Of a DNA stretch of 64,000 nt, positions 1 through 7,368 are shown piece after piece (positions within the stretch are counted from its first letter, which is position 1; every line of letters starts with the position of its first letter). The stretch spans positions 1-64,000 of the forward strand of contig NZ_AOIB01000037.1 in the NCBI RefSeq assembly GCF_000337675.1, written 5' to 3'. The stretch comes from Natronococcus amylolyticus DSM 10524. Its GTDB lineage: Archaea > Halobacteriota > Halobacteria > Halobacteriales > Natrialbaceae. The position numbers and the translations under genes are program-made. Below the pieces are notes generated by a model, which searched no databases, was not told the origin of the DNA, and saw only the letters and a list, made by a program, of their open reading frames with translations.

Positions 1-1009
1 CCCCCTGTCGATTCGAGGTCTCGAGCTCGAGGGTCGTCGCCCTCTCGCCCGTCCGAACCGCTCGAACGGCCTCGAGTAACGGCTCACGAAGCGCCTCGGG
101 GAGCAACCCATCGAGTGGGGTTCCCGGACTCGGATCACCCTCGAGCAGGTCGGTCGCTGCGGCGTTGGCGTACCGAAGTCTCCAGTCGTCGCCGATCTCG
201 AAGACCGGATCGGTGATCCGATCGAGGATCGACGCGTCCCGATCCGACGGCTCGACGTTACCCGTCGGGCGGACGGTCGCCACGACCCCCTCGAGGCGGG
301 GATCCTCGACCCGGTTTACCGTCCGAAGCTCCGCTGACCGCCACGTTCGATCGGGTCGACCGATTCTGGCCGTCACGCGCGCCGAGGCGCCGAACGCCCC
401 CTCGAGAGTCGCCGCGAGCGCCTCGCGAACGTCGTCCCGGTCGTCTGGATGGATCGCTCGGGTCAGCATCCGTCCCTCGAGTTCGTCCGGAGGGACGTCG
501 AGTTCGGCGTCGGTTGCCGGGTTCGCGTACGTGATCTCGCCGTTTGGCTCGATCACCCAGACGACGGCGGTGGCTCCCTCGAGTATCGACCGGTCTCTCG
601 AGTTCGAGCCGTCCGCCTGCCGGCTTCGTTCGCTCTCGAGGATGCGTTCGAGTCGGGCGAGTACGACCCGGTCGGCATCGGCGGGGTCGACGACGTCGGC
701 CGCACCGGCCCCGAGCGCGTCGACGGGAGCGTCCGTGACCGCGACGATCGGCACGGGATCGCCGGAGTCGGTCTCCCGGCGGAGTTGCTCGAGGGGCGGG
801 CGATCCCGGTTCGGCTCGAACTCGCAGACGATGCAGTGGACGTCGACCGTCCCGAGGCGGGCGATGGCGCTCGAGACGGTTCGCTCCCGGACCAGCGAGA
901 CGGAGTCGAACCCCGCCGTCACCGTCTCCGCCACCGAGACGATCGGTTCGGAGGCGCCGACAACGAGCACCCGGCACAGCGGCTCGAGCGTCGAGCCGGC
1001 TCGGCTCAT
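1..1009 (-). CDS. PAS-domain sensor protein, probable histidine kinase or bacterio-opsin-activator-like regulator (3' end outside window)
   Basis: The frame is open from an ATG at 1009 to the left edge, so only the first 336 residues are visible. A GGAGG ribosome binding site lies about 7 nt upstream and supports the start. Residues 12-125 look like a receiver domain (CRVLVVGAS, then PIVAVTD), but the place of the phospho-accepting Asp reads CIVCEFE, so it is probably a pseudo-receiver. A first PAS domain follows at about 141-248 (VVWVIEPNGEITYANPAT, then a WRSAELRTV end) and a second begins near 261 (DPVFEIGDDWRLRYANAAA). Haloarchaeal proteins with this order usually end in a histidine kinase or a Bat-type HTH output domain, which cannot be seen here. 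Probably a cytoplasmic sensor; the signal is unknown. Confidence 0.8.
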   Translation of the reverse strand, partial: MSRAGSTLEPLCRVLVVGASEPIVSVAETVTAGFDSVSLVRERTVSSAIARLGTVDVHCIVCEFEPNRDRPPLEQLRRETDSGDPVPIVAVTDAPVDALGAGAADVVDPADADRVVLARLERILESERSRQADGSNSRDRSILEGATAVVWVIEPNGEITYANPATDAELDVPPDELEGRMLTRAIHPDDRDDVREALAATLEGAFGASARVTARIGRPDRTWRSAELRTVNRVEDPRLEGVVATVRPTGNVEPSDRDASILDRITDPVFEIGDDWRLRYANAAATDLLEGDPSPGTPLDGLLPEALREPLLEAVRAVRTGERATTLELETSNRQG

Positions 1010-1200
1010 CGGGTTGCCTCCGAACCGGCGGCTCTCCGGGGACTCGAGCGTCGGGAGAACGAACGGACGATCGCCCGCGAATCGGCTGCCTGACGGGAGG
1101 CCACAGTTGGCTCCCCTCGTGTTCCGGCGGAGTTAATTATCGCTTCCGTAGCCGTCGGTAGCGATCCATTACGTCCCAAGCGACCGCTTCGTAGTCGTCG

Positions 1201-1623
1201 CTAGCTCTGGTCTCGGACCGTGACGACCGGTACCGGTGCGTTCCGGACGACCTCCTCGGCGACGCTGCCGACGATCAGCTGGTCCAGCCCCGACCGGCCG
1301 ACGGTGCCGACGACGATCAGATCGGAACCGTGTTGTTCGGCGACGTCGACGATCTCCTCCTGTGGAACGCCGTGGCGGATCGTCTCTCTAACCTCGATCC
1401 CGTGACCGGCGGCCTTCTCTTCGACCTGTTTGATCGCCTCGGCGGCCTGGTCCTCGAGGTCGGTCCGCATCTGGTCGCGCTTCGTCTCGGCGTGGGGGCC
1501 GTCCTCGGAGACCGAAACGACGTGCAGGTCCGCATCCATCTGGCGAGCGAGCTCGATCGCGTGATCGGCCGCCTGCTGAGCGCCGTCGCTGCCGTCGGTT
1601 GCGAGCAAGAGTTCCTGGTACAT
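1201..1623 (-). CDS. Universal stress protein, UspA family
   Basis: A 140-residue single Usp domain. The N-terminus MYQELLLATDGSDG and the C-terminal GTVGRSGLDQLIVGSVAEEVV match the family's ATP-binding signature G-2x-G-9x-G(S/T), so it should bind ATP or a related nucleotide as a dimer. I chose the ATG at 1623 because family members start directly with this strand; an in-frame ATG 21 bases upstream (1644) is possible. It is monocistronic, facing the PAS sensor gene in the same direction with a 190-bp gap. Its client or stress is unknown. Confidence 0.9.
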   Translation of the reverse strand: MYQELLLATDGSDGAQQAADHAIELARQMDADLHVVSVSEDGPHAETKRDQMRTDLEDQAAEAIKQVEEKAAGHGIEVRETIRHGVPQEEIVDVAEQHGSDLIVVGTVGRSGLDQLIVGSVAEEVVRNAPVPVVTVRDQS

Positions 1624-1723
1624 TTTCGTCTCGGCATTCGGCACACTGTCGAATACGTTTCATACCTGCAGTTGCCAGGGTGTTCGCTGGCTCGAGAAAC
1701 GGAGACGGGGAGGGAACCCGGCC

Positions 1724-2395
1724 TCAGAGGACGTCGAGGAAAAAGGCGACGTACAGCTGTCCGATACCGGCGAGGATCATCACCACTCCGGCGACTCGTC
1801 GGAGCGTGTCGCCGTAGGCCGACAGTCGACCCGCACCCGCGGCGAGCCCCATCCCGGTCGCGACCGTCAGCGAAACCATGAGAAGAACGACGATCCCGAC
1901 GTAGGTTCCGATCACCAGCGCCCCCGACGCCGCCGGCAGCGCGGCCGCGCTGGCGACTACGCCGAGAAACACGGGTGCGACACAGCCCGCTGCGGCCAGC
2001 GCGTAGCCGGCGCCGAAGAGGCCGAAGCCGAGAGTCCCGGATCGGCGTTTCGGCAGCGCGACCGACAGCGAGGGCGCGCGGTCGAAGAGAACGAGCACCC
2101 CGAAGCCGATCAGGGCGATCCCGACGAGCGCCTCGAAAATCGTGATGTCCGCGAGCACCGAGTGACCGATCCAGAACGCGACGCCGAGCAGGAGACCGAA
2201 CGTAGCGAGAACGCCAGTGCCGGCGACCAGACCGCGCCCGACCGCCCTCGAGAGCGACGACTCCTCGGCGTCGGTCTGGCTCACGTAGAAGCCGACGTAG
2301 CCGGGCAGCAGGGGGTAGGCACACGGCGAGAAGAACGTAAAGACGCCGGCGGTCAGCGCGAACGCGAGCGTCGACAACAGCGCCGCGTCGATCAT
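1724..2395 (-). CDS. ccdA: CcdA/DsbD-type thiol transporter, cytochrome c biogenesis transmembrane protein
   Basis: A 223-residue membrane protein with about six transmembrane segments. The two family cysteines are visible: one in SPCAYPLLPGY in the first segment and one in AAGCVAPVFLG in the fourth. CcdA proteins pass reducing equivalents from cytoplasmic thioredoxin across the membrane to extracytoplasmic thiol proteins. The ATG at 2395 overlaps the stop of the thioredoxin-like gene upstream (ATGA), so the two are translationally coupled. A longer open frame to 2587 is only the shadow of that upstream gene. Context suggests it re-reduces the neighbouring TlpA-like protein and possibly Sco. 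Confidence 0.9.
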   Translation of the reverse strand: MIDAALLSTLAFALTAGVFTFFSPCAYPLLPGYVGFYVSQTDAEESSLSRAVGRGLVAGTGVLATFGLLLGVAFWIGHSVLADITIFEALVGIALIGFGVLVLFDRAPSLSVALPKRRSGTLGFGLFGAGYALAAAGCVAPVFLGVVASAAALPAASGALVIGTYVGIVVLLMVSLTVATGMGLAAGAGRLSAYGDTLRRVAGVVMILAGIGQLYVAFFLDVL

Positions 2396-2934
2396 TCGCT
2401 CTCGGACTCGAGAACGTCCTCGATGCGAGAGACGATCTCGTCGCTCTCCTTTCGGCCCGACTCCTCCCACCTGACGATCCCGTCGGAATCGAAGAGGACG
2501 CCGATCGGCGTCCCCGAGCCGTAGTGGACGATCAGATCCGAGGTCGCGTCCCGGCCGACCGGCCAGTGGCCGTCGTACTCGTCCCACCAGTCAGCGATCT
2601 CCGCGTCGGGCACCTGTTCCTCGTTCTCGTTGGTAACCGAGACGAACGTGACGTCGTCGCCGACGCGGTCGTAGGCCTCGCCCAGCGCGGGCATCTGTTC
2701 TTTGCACGTTCCGCAGGTCGTCGCGAACAGGTCGACGAACGTAACCGAACCCTCGGCGGGGATCTGCTGTGTGCCGTCGTTGCTGCCGGCCGCCTCGACG
2801 GTGTCGATCGTCACGGGATCGTGTCGGGGCTCCTCGTCGTCCTCGTCGTCCGGCATGCCGTACACCGCAAGCGCTCCGGCGCCAGCAAGCGTTCCCGCGC
2901 TCGCGACTCCGGCGAGGACGTCCCGACGCCGCAT
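2392..2934 (-). CDS. TlpA/ResA-like extracytoplasmic thioredoxin-fold protein
   Basis: 180 residues. The N-terminus MRRRDVLAGVASAGTLAGAG is a Tat-like signal with a hydrophobic segment that may stay as a membrane anchor. The thioredoxin fold carries the active-site motif CGTC (residues 74-77) in ATTCGTCKEQMP, and the later GTPIGVLFDSDG contains the cis-Pro region. It lies 2 bp after sco and overlaps ccdA by 4 bp, forming sco-tlpA-ccdA. By family it should be a thiol reductant outside the membrane; reducing Cys residues of Sco or of the CuA subunit of cytochrome oxidase is the likely job, inferred from context. Confidence 0.9.
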   Translation of the reverse strand: MRRRDVLAGVASAGTLAGAGALAVYGMPDDEDDEEPRHDPVTIDTVEAAGSNDGTQQIPAEGSVTFVDLFATTCGTCKEQMPALGEAYDRVGDDVTFVSVTNENEEQVPDAEIADWWDEYDGHWPVGRDATSDLIVHYGSGTPIGVLFDSDGIVRWEESGRKESDEIVSRIEDVLESESE

Positions 2935-2936
2935 CG

Positions 2937-3782
2937 TTACTCGACCACCGTCCGGACGTCGTCGATGATCGCCTGCGGACGGTTCTCCTCGCGGTCGTCG
3001 GTTACGTTCGGGTACGACCGCTCGACGATCCCCTGCTCGTTGACGAGGAAGACGATGTAGTAGTGGATCTCCTGGTCGTGATCGTCGTGGTCGTGGTCAT
3101 CGTCTTCGCCGTCGCCGTGGTCGTGGCCGTCGTCCTCGTCGTCTCCGTGATCGTCGTCGTGCTCTGCGTCTTCGTCGTGATCAGCGTGGCCGTCGTCGTG
3201 CGATCCGTCGTCGTGGTTATCGTGATCGTCGTGTGCTTCCTCGTCGTGATCGTCCCCGTTACCGATCTGTGCTGGGACGCCGATCTCCTCGTTGAGTAGC
3301 TCCATCGCCTCCTCCTCGGTTTCCGGTCGGAGGAAGTGCCAGTTCTCGGCCTCGTAGTCGACGCCGTACTGCTCGCCGTACTCCTGTAGGGCCTCCGGGC
3401 TGTCGGTTTCGGGATCGAACGTCATCGCCAGCAGGGCGACGTCGTCCTCGTACCCCTCCTCGACGGCGTCCTCCTGAACCAGTCCCAGCAGGTTCGTCAG
3501 AACGCCGCACTCGTCGGTACACGACGTGTAGATGAACGTCAGCAGGTACGCGCGCTCGCCCTCGAACTCCTCGAGCGAGACCTCCCGTCCCGCGTGCGGG
3601 TCCGGAAGCGTAAACGTCGGAAACTCGTCGCCGTGGATCGGGTGCGACGGGTTACCACGAGACTGCTCGGGTTCGCCCAGCGCCGTCTCGCTGTTGCCGA
3701 CGACTGGGAGATCGCCCAGACACCCTGCCAGTCCCCCCATTCCGGCAACCCCCAGCGTTCCCAGATACGCGCGTCGCTTCAT
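2937..3782 (-). CDS. SCO1/SenC family copper-delivery lipoprotein with a His/Asp-rich insertion
   Basis: 281 residues from the ATG at 3782; the open frame extends 9 codons further, but MKRRAYLGTLGVAGMGG starts a Tat-like signal ending in the lipobox LAGC (Cys21). The thioredoxin-like Sco domain has the copper-binding pair as TSCTDEC (Cys88, Cys92), without the usual prolines. Residues 179-236 are an insertion made almost only of His, Asp, Glu and Gly with about 14 histidines, placed directly before the strand that carries the third Sco ligand (probably His240 in EIHYYIVFLV). Sco proteins load the CuA site of cytochrome c oxidase; a CuA-bearing coxB lies at 40875. First gene of the sco-tlpA-ccdA operon. 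Confidence 0.92.
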   Translation of the reverse strand: MKRRAYLGTLGVAGMGGLAGCLGDLPVVGNSETALGEPEQSRGNPSHPIHGDEFPTFTLPDPHAGREVSLEEFEGERAYLLTFIYTSCTDECGVLTNLLGLVQEDAVEEGYEDDVALLAMTFDPETDSPEALQEYGEQYGVDYEAENWHFLRPETEEEAMELLNEEIGVPAQIGNGDDHDEEAHDDHDNHDDGSHDDGHADHDEDAEHDDDHGDDEDDGHDHGDGEDDDHDHDDHDQEIHYYIVFLVNEQGIVERSYPNVTDDREENRPQAIIDDVRTVVE

Positions 3783-4144
3783 ACTCGAGTCGTAGGAGCG
3801 GGGCGTCAAATGCTCGTTGGTTCACCCGTGAAAACCCACATATCGATGGGTTCGATCCCGCTCGCCGGTTTCCTGCCCGAACATCTCCGCCCGTTTCGGT
3901 CGCGCTCTCCCGCCACATTCATTGATTGTCACTGTCTAACAGCCACCTAATTCGTTCACCGAACTCCGCCTCGGACCGCAACGACTCCCCTCGCCACTCT
4001 CTCCGGGGCGTTCGGGAGTCCGATCGAAAACGGTCCGACCGATCGGACGCCTGACCGTGAAACGTCGCGAAACGTCACCGTGCCCACGACGTGCCGGAGC
4101 TTACGACTCGGATAACTATTTCGGAGTCCCGAGTACGTCGACGT
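3783..4144. other. Intergenic region between divergent genes
   Basis: 362 bp between sco (minus) and the small zinc protein (plus). Short ORFs here have no protein-like composition. An AT-richer patch at about 3917-3950 and a TATA-like site at 4114-4121 are the only features I can point to. Confidence 0.5.
4114..4121 (+). promoter_or_regulatory. TATA-like promoter element of the zinc-ribbon micro-protein
   Basis: The sequence taactatt is centred about 27 bases before the ATG at 4145, the spacing expected for a leaderless haloarchaeal transcript. Inferred from spacing and composition only. Confidence 0.4.
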
Positions 4145-4318
4145 ATGTCACAATCCAACAACCCGGACGTGCGTGTCGGTTGCCCTCAGTGTAGCGGAAC
4201 CGTAAACGCATCCCTCCCGCCCGGGTCCGGTCTCGGAAGCCCAACCCCCAACCGCCTTCGCGGCACGGAAACCGAGTGCCACAACTGCGGCCACGAACTC
4301 GAGTTCTACTACTACTGA
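4145..4318 (+). CDS. Small zinc-ribbon protein (two CxxC motifs)
   Basis: 57 residues beginning MSQSNNPDVRVGCPQCSG. Two Cys pairs, CPQC near residue 13 and CHNC near residue 45, can bind one zinc ion; the protein ends in an aromatic run (LEFYYY). The ATG at 4145 was chosen over an upstream in-frame ATG at 4091 because of a TATA-like element at leaderless spacing and because the conserved-looking part starts here. Haloarchaea encode many such micro-proteins, mostly of unknown role; nucleic-acid or protein binding is plausible but unproven. Confidence 0.75.
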   Translation: MSQSNNPDVRVGCPQCSGTVNASLPPGSGLGSPTPNRLRGTETECHNCGHELEFYYY

Positions 4319-4429
4319 CCTCGTCGTCCCCGTTTTTCGCGTCGATGAACCGTCTCCCGCTCGAGCCGGAAGAGTCTCGGATTCGCACGAACACGTGCTT
4401 CTCTTTCGCGGGTAAGAAGGATATCCCGT
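4319..4429. other. Spacer between the zinc protein and the tRNA-Glu repeat units
   Basis: No gene seen. A run of five T at 4332-4336, 14 bases after the stop codon, could end the plus-strand transcript of the zinc protein. Confidence 0.35.
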
Positions 4430-4487
4430 CTGGGTTTGAACTACGCAAAACGCTCGCTCCGCTCGCGTTTCTCTCGTTCGAATCCAG
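4430..4487. repeat. Hairpin unit 1: degenerate tRNA-Glu T-arm copy with an inverted partner
   Basis: The left arm CTGGGTTTGAAC (4430-4441) is a near copy of the T-arm of tRNA-Glu in the same orientation; the right arm GTTCGAATCCAG (4476-4487) is the same motif inverted. Between them AAACGC (4448-4453) pairs with GCGTTT (4465-4470) around a loop tcgctccgctc. The unit can therefore fold as a nested hairpin. Confidence 0.7.
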
Positions 4488-4500
4488 GGCCACACTCTCG

Positions 4501-4590
4501 GCTCACGGAGTTGTTCGCCGAAAAGAGCTCCGTCTGGGATTTGAACCACGCGAACCGCTCGCTGTGCTCGCGGTTCTCTACTTCAAACCC
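4501..4590. repeat. Hairpin unit 2: 21-nt exact copy of the tRNA-Glu 3' end plus flank, with inverted partner
   Basis: Bases 4527-4547 are identical to 4633-4653, the 3' end of the tRNA-Glu gene. The preceding 4501-4526 also resembles the immediate tRNA flank at 4608-4632 (gctcacg, then gttgttcgc), so about 46 bp are directly repeated with 106-107 bp spacing. After the copy, GAACCGC (4552-4558) pairs with GCGGTTC (4570-4576), and TTCAAACCC (4582-4590) inverts the T-arm start. No other part of the tRNA is present. Confidence 0.75.
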
Positions 4591-4598
4591 AACATACA

Positions 4599-4634
4599 GC
4601 ATTTACCGCTCACGAGTTGTTCGCAGCAAAATGC
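4599..4634 (-). repeat. Hairpin at the 3' end of tRNA-Glu, candidate processing or termination structure
   Basis: GCATTT (4599-4604) pairs with AAATGC (4629-4634), enclosing ccgctcacgagttgttcgcagc. The last bases overlap the tRNA 3' terminus. The inner loop resembles the hairpin next to tRNA-Pro at 28480-28511. Confidence 0.55.
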
Positions 4635-4706
4635 TCCGTCTGGGATTTGAACCCAGGTCATCGGCTCGAAAGGCCGAAATGATTGGCCGGACTACACCAA
4701 CGGAGC
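4632..4706 (-). tRNA. tRNA-Glu (anticodon TTC)
   Basis: A 75-nt cloverleaf on the minus strand. The acceptor GCTCCGT pairs with ACGGAGC, with A as discriminator base. The anticodon arm is TCGGC-CTTTCGA-GCCGA, giving anticodon TTC, and the T-arm is CTGGG-TTCAAAT-CCCAG. CCA is not encoded. No intron is seen. Confidence 0.95.
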
Positions 4707-4735
4707 TAACGCATCCTTTGATTGCCGAGGCCTAG

Positions 4736-4743
4736 TAAAAAAC
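4736..4743 (-). promoter_or_regulatory. TATA-like promoter of tRNA-Glu
   Basis: On the minus strand the sequence gttttttac lies about 33 bases before the tRNA 5' end, so transcription would start a few bases upstream of the mature end. Confidence 0.5.
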
Positions 4744-4836
4744 GTTCCGTTCCGCGCCCGTCGTGGCACACCCTGACTCAGAGACAGTCTTTCACTCGAG
4801 CGTGGCCCCCGTTGCGATACCCGCCGCCATCTCAAT

Positions 4837-4844
4837 CCTTTTGG
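4837..4844 (+). promoter_or_regulatory. TATA-like element for the FAH-family gene
   Basis: The sequence ccttttgg is centred about 28 bases before the ATG at 4868, consistent with a leaderless transcript. Confidence 0.4.
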
Positions 4845-4867
4845 AGCCGGGCTACGACCGATCCGCC

Positions 4868-5605
4868 ATGAAATACGTGCGATTCAGGGACCCCGCTGGA
4901 GCCGTCCGCCGGGGCGAACTCGAGAGCGGTCACGTCCACTTCGCGAACGAGAGCTACGCGCTCGAGGACGACGAGATCGACGTCCTCCCGCCCTGCGAGC
5001 CCTCGAAGGTGGTCTGCATCGGTCGGAACTACGCGGCCCACGCCGACGAGATGGGCAACGACGTTCCGGATCGACCGCTGCTCTTTCTGAAGCCGCCGAA
5101 CGCGTTGGCAGCCCACGGCGACACTGTCACCGCCCCCGCGGGCAAGGAACGCATCGACCACGAGGCCGAACTCGGCGTCGTCATCGGCGAGCAGTGTCGC
5201 CACGTCCCCGAGAGCGAGGCGCTGGACGTCGTCGAGGGCTACACCTGCGTCAACGACATCTCGAACCGTGACGACCAGCGCGAGGAACAGAACTGGATCC
5301 GCGGGAAGGCGTTCGACGGCGCGGCACCGATGGGACCGGTGCTCGCGACGCCCGACGAGGTGCCAGACGACGCGACCGTCCAAACCCGCGTGAACGGCGA
5401 GACGAAACAGGACGGCTCGCTCGACCTGCTCATCTTCTCGATCCCCGAACTGATCGCCGAGATCACGACCTACATGACCCTCGAGCCGGGCGACGTGATC
5501 GCGACCGGAACTCCCGAGGGTGTCGGTCCGCTCGAGGACGGCGACGACGTCGAGATCGAAGTCGAGGGCGTCGGCACGCTCGAGCACTCGATCCGACGAC
5601 CCTGA
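4868..5605 (+). CDS. Fumarylacetoacetate hydrolase family protein
   Basis: 245 residues. After a small N-terminal domain the FAH fold starts at VVCIGRNYAAHADEMG and holds the metal-binding acidic residues in HEAELGVVIG and the later GYTCVNDISNRDDQ, plus TYMTLEPGDVIATGTPEGVG, the family signature. Enzymes of this group are Mg- or Mn-dependent and act on 2-keto/acyl-pyruvate substrates (acylpyruvate hydrolase, 2-hydroxyhepta-2,4-diene-1,7-dioate isomerase, oxaloacetate decarboxylase); the exact substrate cannot be read from the sequence. The start at 4868 is chosen over an ATG at 4763 because the family N-terminus MKYVRFRDPAG begins here and a TATA-like site has leaderless spacing. No pathway partner is adjacent. 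Confidence 0.9.
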   Translation: MKYVRFRDPAGAVRRGELESGHVHFANESYALEDDEIDVLPPCEPSKVVCIGRNYAAHADEMGNDVPDRPLLFLKPPNALAAHGDTVTAPAGKERIDHEAELGVVIGEQCRHVPESEALDVVEGYTCVNDISNRDDQREEQNWIRGKAFDGAAPMGPVLATPDEVPDDATVQTRVNGETKQDGSLDLLIFSIPELIAEITTYMTLEPGDVIATGTPEGVGPLEDGDDVEIEVEGVGTLEHSIRRP

Positions 5606-5650
5606 ACCACACCGCCAACGCTTTTCGCCCCGCCTCACCAATCACCGTCC

Positions 5651-6349
5651 ATGACTGTTCGATACGGCGCGGTCGATATCGACTGGCTCGGCTACGCGAC
5701 GGTTCGCCTCGAGGGCGAGATGGGGACCGTCGTCTACATCGACCCCGGCCGGTACGGGGTGCTCGACGACTACGACGCCCGCGACGGCGACCTGATTCTG
5801 GTGAGCCACGACGACCACTACGATCCCGAGGGGATTCGACGGGTGGCCCACGAGGACGCTATCGTCGTCGCCCACGAGGCGATTGACGCCGACGAGATCG
5901 ATCGGGTCGACGAACGGCTCGAAGAGCTCCCCTACGAGATCGAACGGGTACGAGGCGACGAGTCGTTCGTGCTCGGCCCGCTCGACCTGTACACGACCCA
6001 GGCGTACAACGAACCCGGCGGCCCGTACACCGACGACGAGGGCGAGCCCTACCACCGCGAGGGCGAGGGATGCGGGTTCGGTGTCACGATCGACGGTGTC
6101 ACCGCCTTCTGGCCCGGCGACACCGACGTTCTCCCAGTCCACGAGGAGCTGGCCGTCGACGTCTTCCTGCCCCCGATCGGGGGCTCCTTTACGATGGACC
6201 GCCGCGACGCGGCCGAACTCGCGGGGACGATGCGGCCGGGCCTCGTCCTCCCGATTCACTACAACACGTTCGAGGCGCTCGAGACCGATCCCGAGGCGTT
6301 CGTCGTCGACGTCGCACGCCGTCAGGTTCCGGTCGTTCTGGACGAGTAA
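5651..6349 (+). CDS. Metallo-beta-lactamase-fold hydrolase (UlaG/YtkL-like)
   Basis: 232 residues. The opening VDIDWLGYATVRLEG and the motif SHDDHYD (the family's HxHxD) mark the metal-binding core; later FWPGDTD and LPIHYNTFEA give further ligands. The protein resembles small L-ascorbate-6-phosphate-lactonase-like hydrolases annotated only as metal-dependent hydrolases. It is probably cytoplasmic with two metal ions; substrate unknown. A TATA-like cttttcgc sits about 27 bases before the ATG, so the message may be leaderless and separate from the FAH gene 45 bp upstream. Confidence 0.88.
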   Translation: MTVRYGAVDIDWLGYATVRLEGEMGTVVYIDPGRYGVLDDYDARDGDLILVSHDDHYDPEGIRRVAHEDAIVVAHEAIDADEIDRVDERLEELPYEIERVRGDESFVLGPLDLYTTQAYNEPGGPYTDDEGEPYHREGEGCGFGVTIDGVTAFWPGDTDVLPVHEELAVDVFLPPIGGSFTMDRRDAAELAGTMRPGLVLPIHYNTFEALETDPEAFVVDVARRQVPVVLDE

Positions 6350-6477
6350 GCGGATCGTCGAGACGACCGACGACCGAGCGACCGACCGTCCGCTCTGCAG
6401 GTTTCGTCCCACCCTCGAGCGTTTCCGACGACTGATACCTCCAAAGAGTTAGTGTCGTCCTCGCCCTCCCCTCGAGT

Positions 6478-7353
6478 ATGAGCGGTGATCGTCGGCGAGG
6501 AGGCAGTCGGGTCGCGACTGGCGGGCTGTACTGCGCTCACTGCGGGACGGCACTCGAGGCGTCGATGAACTTCTGTCCGGACTGCGGTCGTCCCACCAGC
6601 GACGACGGGTCCTCGGATCCGAACGCTCGCCCCGCCCTCGAGCGACGCGTCGCGGCCGCGATGCGAGACGGCTGGGAGCTCGAGCACGACTTCGGCGACC
6701 ACGTCGTTATGGTTCGGCGATCCTTCGGCAGCGTCGACGCCCACCTCGTCGTCGCGGCGCTGACCGTCTGGTGGACGATGGGGCTGGGCAACGCCCTCTA
6801 CGGCGCCTACCGGTACGTCGGCGACGCCGAACGAATGGTGTTGCGGGCCGAGCAGACCAGCGACGAAGCGGAGACCGACTCGAGCTGGATGATCGCGGGC
6901 CGGGTCGCCGGGGCCGGCTGTCTCGCAACCGCGCTCGCCCTCGTCGGCTCGGCCGTCTTCCTCGCCGGCTCGACGATCGCGCCGGTTCTCGTTGCGGCCG
7001 CGATCGGACTCGCGACCGTCGGACTGGGGCTGTTTCCGGGCGTTCGACGCCGGTTCGGGCTTCGACGCTCTCCGTCGACGAACGGCTCGGCCAGAACGGT
7101 CGACGAGCGGTCGATCACCGACTACGACCGCCCCTGTGCGGCCTGTACCGATCCCGTCGGTCGCGGGCTCGAGCGCGTCTACCGGAAGGGGTTCTACGTC
7201 CTCGGCGTCCCGGTGACGCTGTCGGAGGGGCGAAACGCCTACTGCAGGCGGTGTGCGAACGCGGAAGCCGACGGCTCGCCGACGATCGAGGAGATCACGA
7301 TCCCGATCGAAGACTCGAGTACGAGCGAACGGGAAACGGAGCTTCGACGCTGA
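6478..7353 (+). CDS. Membrane protein with zinc ribbons at both ends
   Basis: 291 residues. An N-terminal zinc ribbon (YCAHCG near residue 19, FCPDCG near residue 34) is followed by a soluble segment, a hydrophobic hairpin at about 145-195 (two or more membrane spans, e.g. AGCLATALALVGSAVFLAG) and a C-terminal cytoplasmic domain with a second set of Cys pairs (PCAACTDP and YCRRCAN). I do not recognise a characterised family. Paired zinc ribbons suggest a membrane-linked scaffold or sensor, but that is inference. It runs toward the minus-strand top6A gene with only 15 bp between the stops. Confidence 0.75.
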   Translation: MSGDRRRGGSRVATGGLYCAHCGTALEASMNFCPDCGRPTSDDGSSDPNARPALERRVAAAMRDGWELEHDFGDHVVMVRRSFGSVDAHLVVAALTVWWTMGLGNALYGAYRYVGDAERMVLRAEQTSDEAETDSSWMIAGRVAGAGCLATALALVGSAVFLAGSTIAPVLVAAAIGLATVGLGLFPGVRRRFGLRRSPSTNGSARTVDERSITDYDRPCAACTDPVGRGLERVYRKGFYVLGVPVTLSEGRNAYCRRCANAEADGSPTIEEITIPIEDSSTSERETELRR

Positions 7354-7368
7354 ACGCTAGTGGCTCCC

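Noticed and set aside
3063-3250. Simple-sequence repeat of gtcgtc/gatcat units
   Set aside because: It is the codon pattern for the His/Asp-rich part of Sco and is explained by the protein.
4527-4547. tRNA pseudogene
   Set aside because: Only the 3' end is present, without acceptor 5' strand, D-arm or anticodon arm; described as an echo unit instead.
4436-4735. Open frame across the tRNA-Glu region
   Set aside because: It reads through the tRNA and its repeats; apparent peptide repeats come from the DNA duplication.
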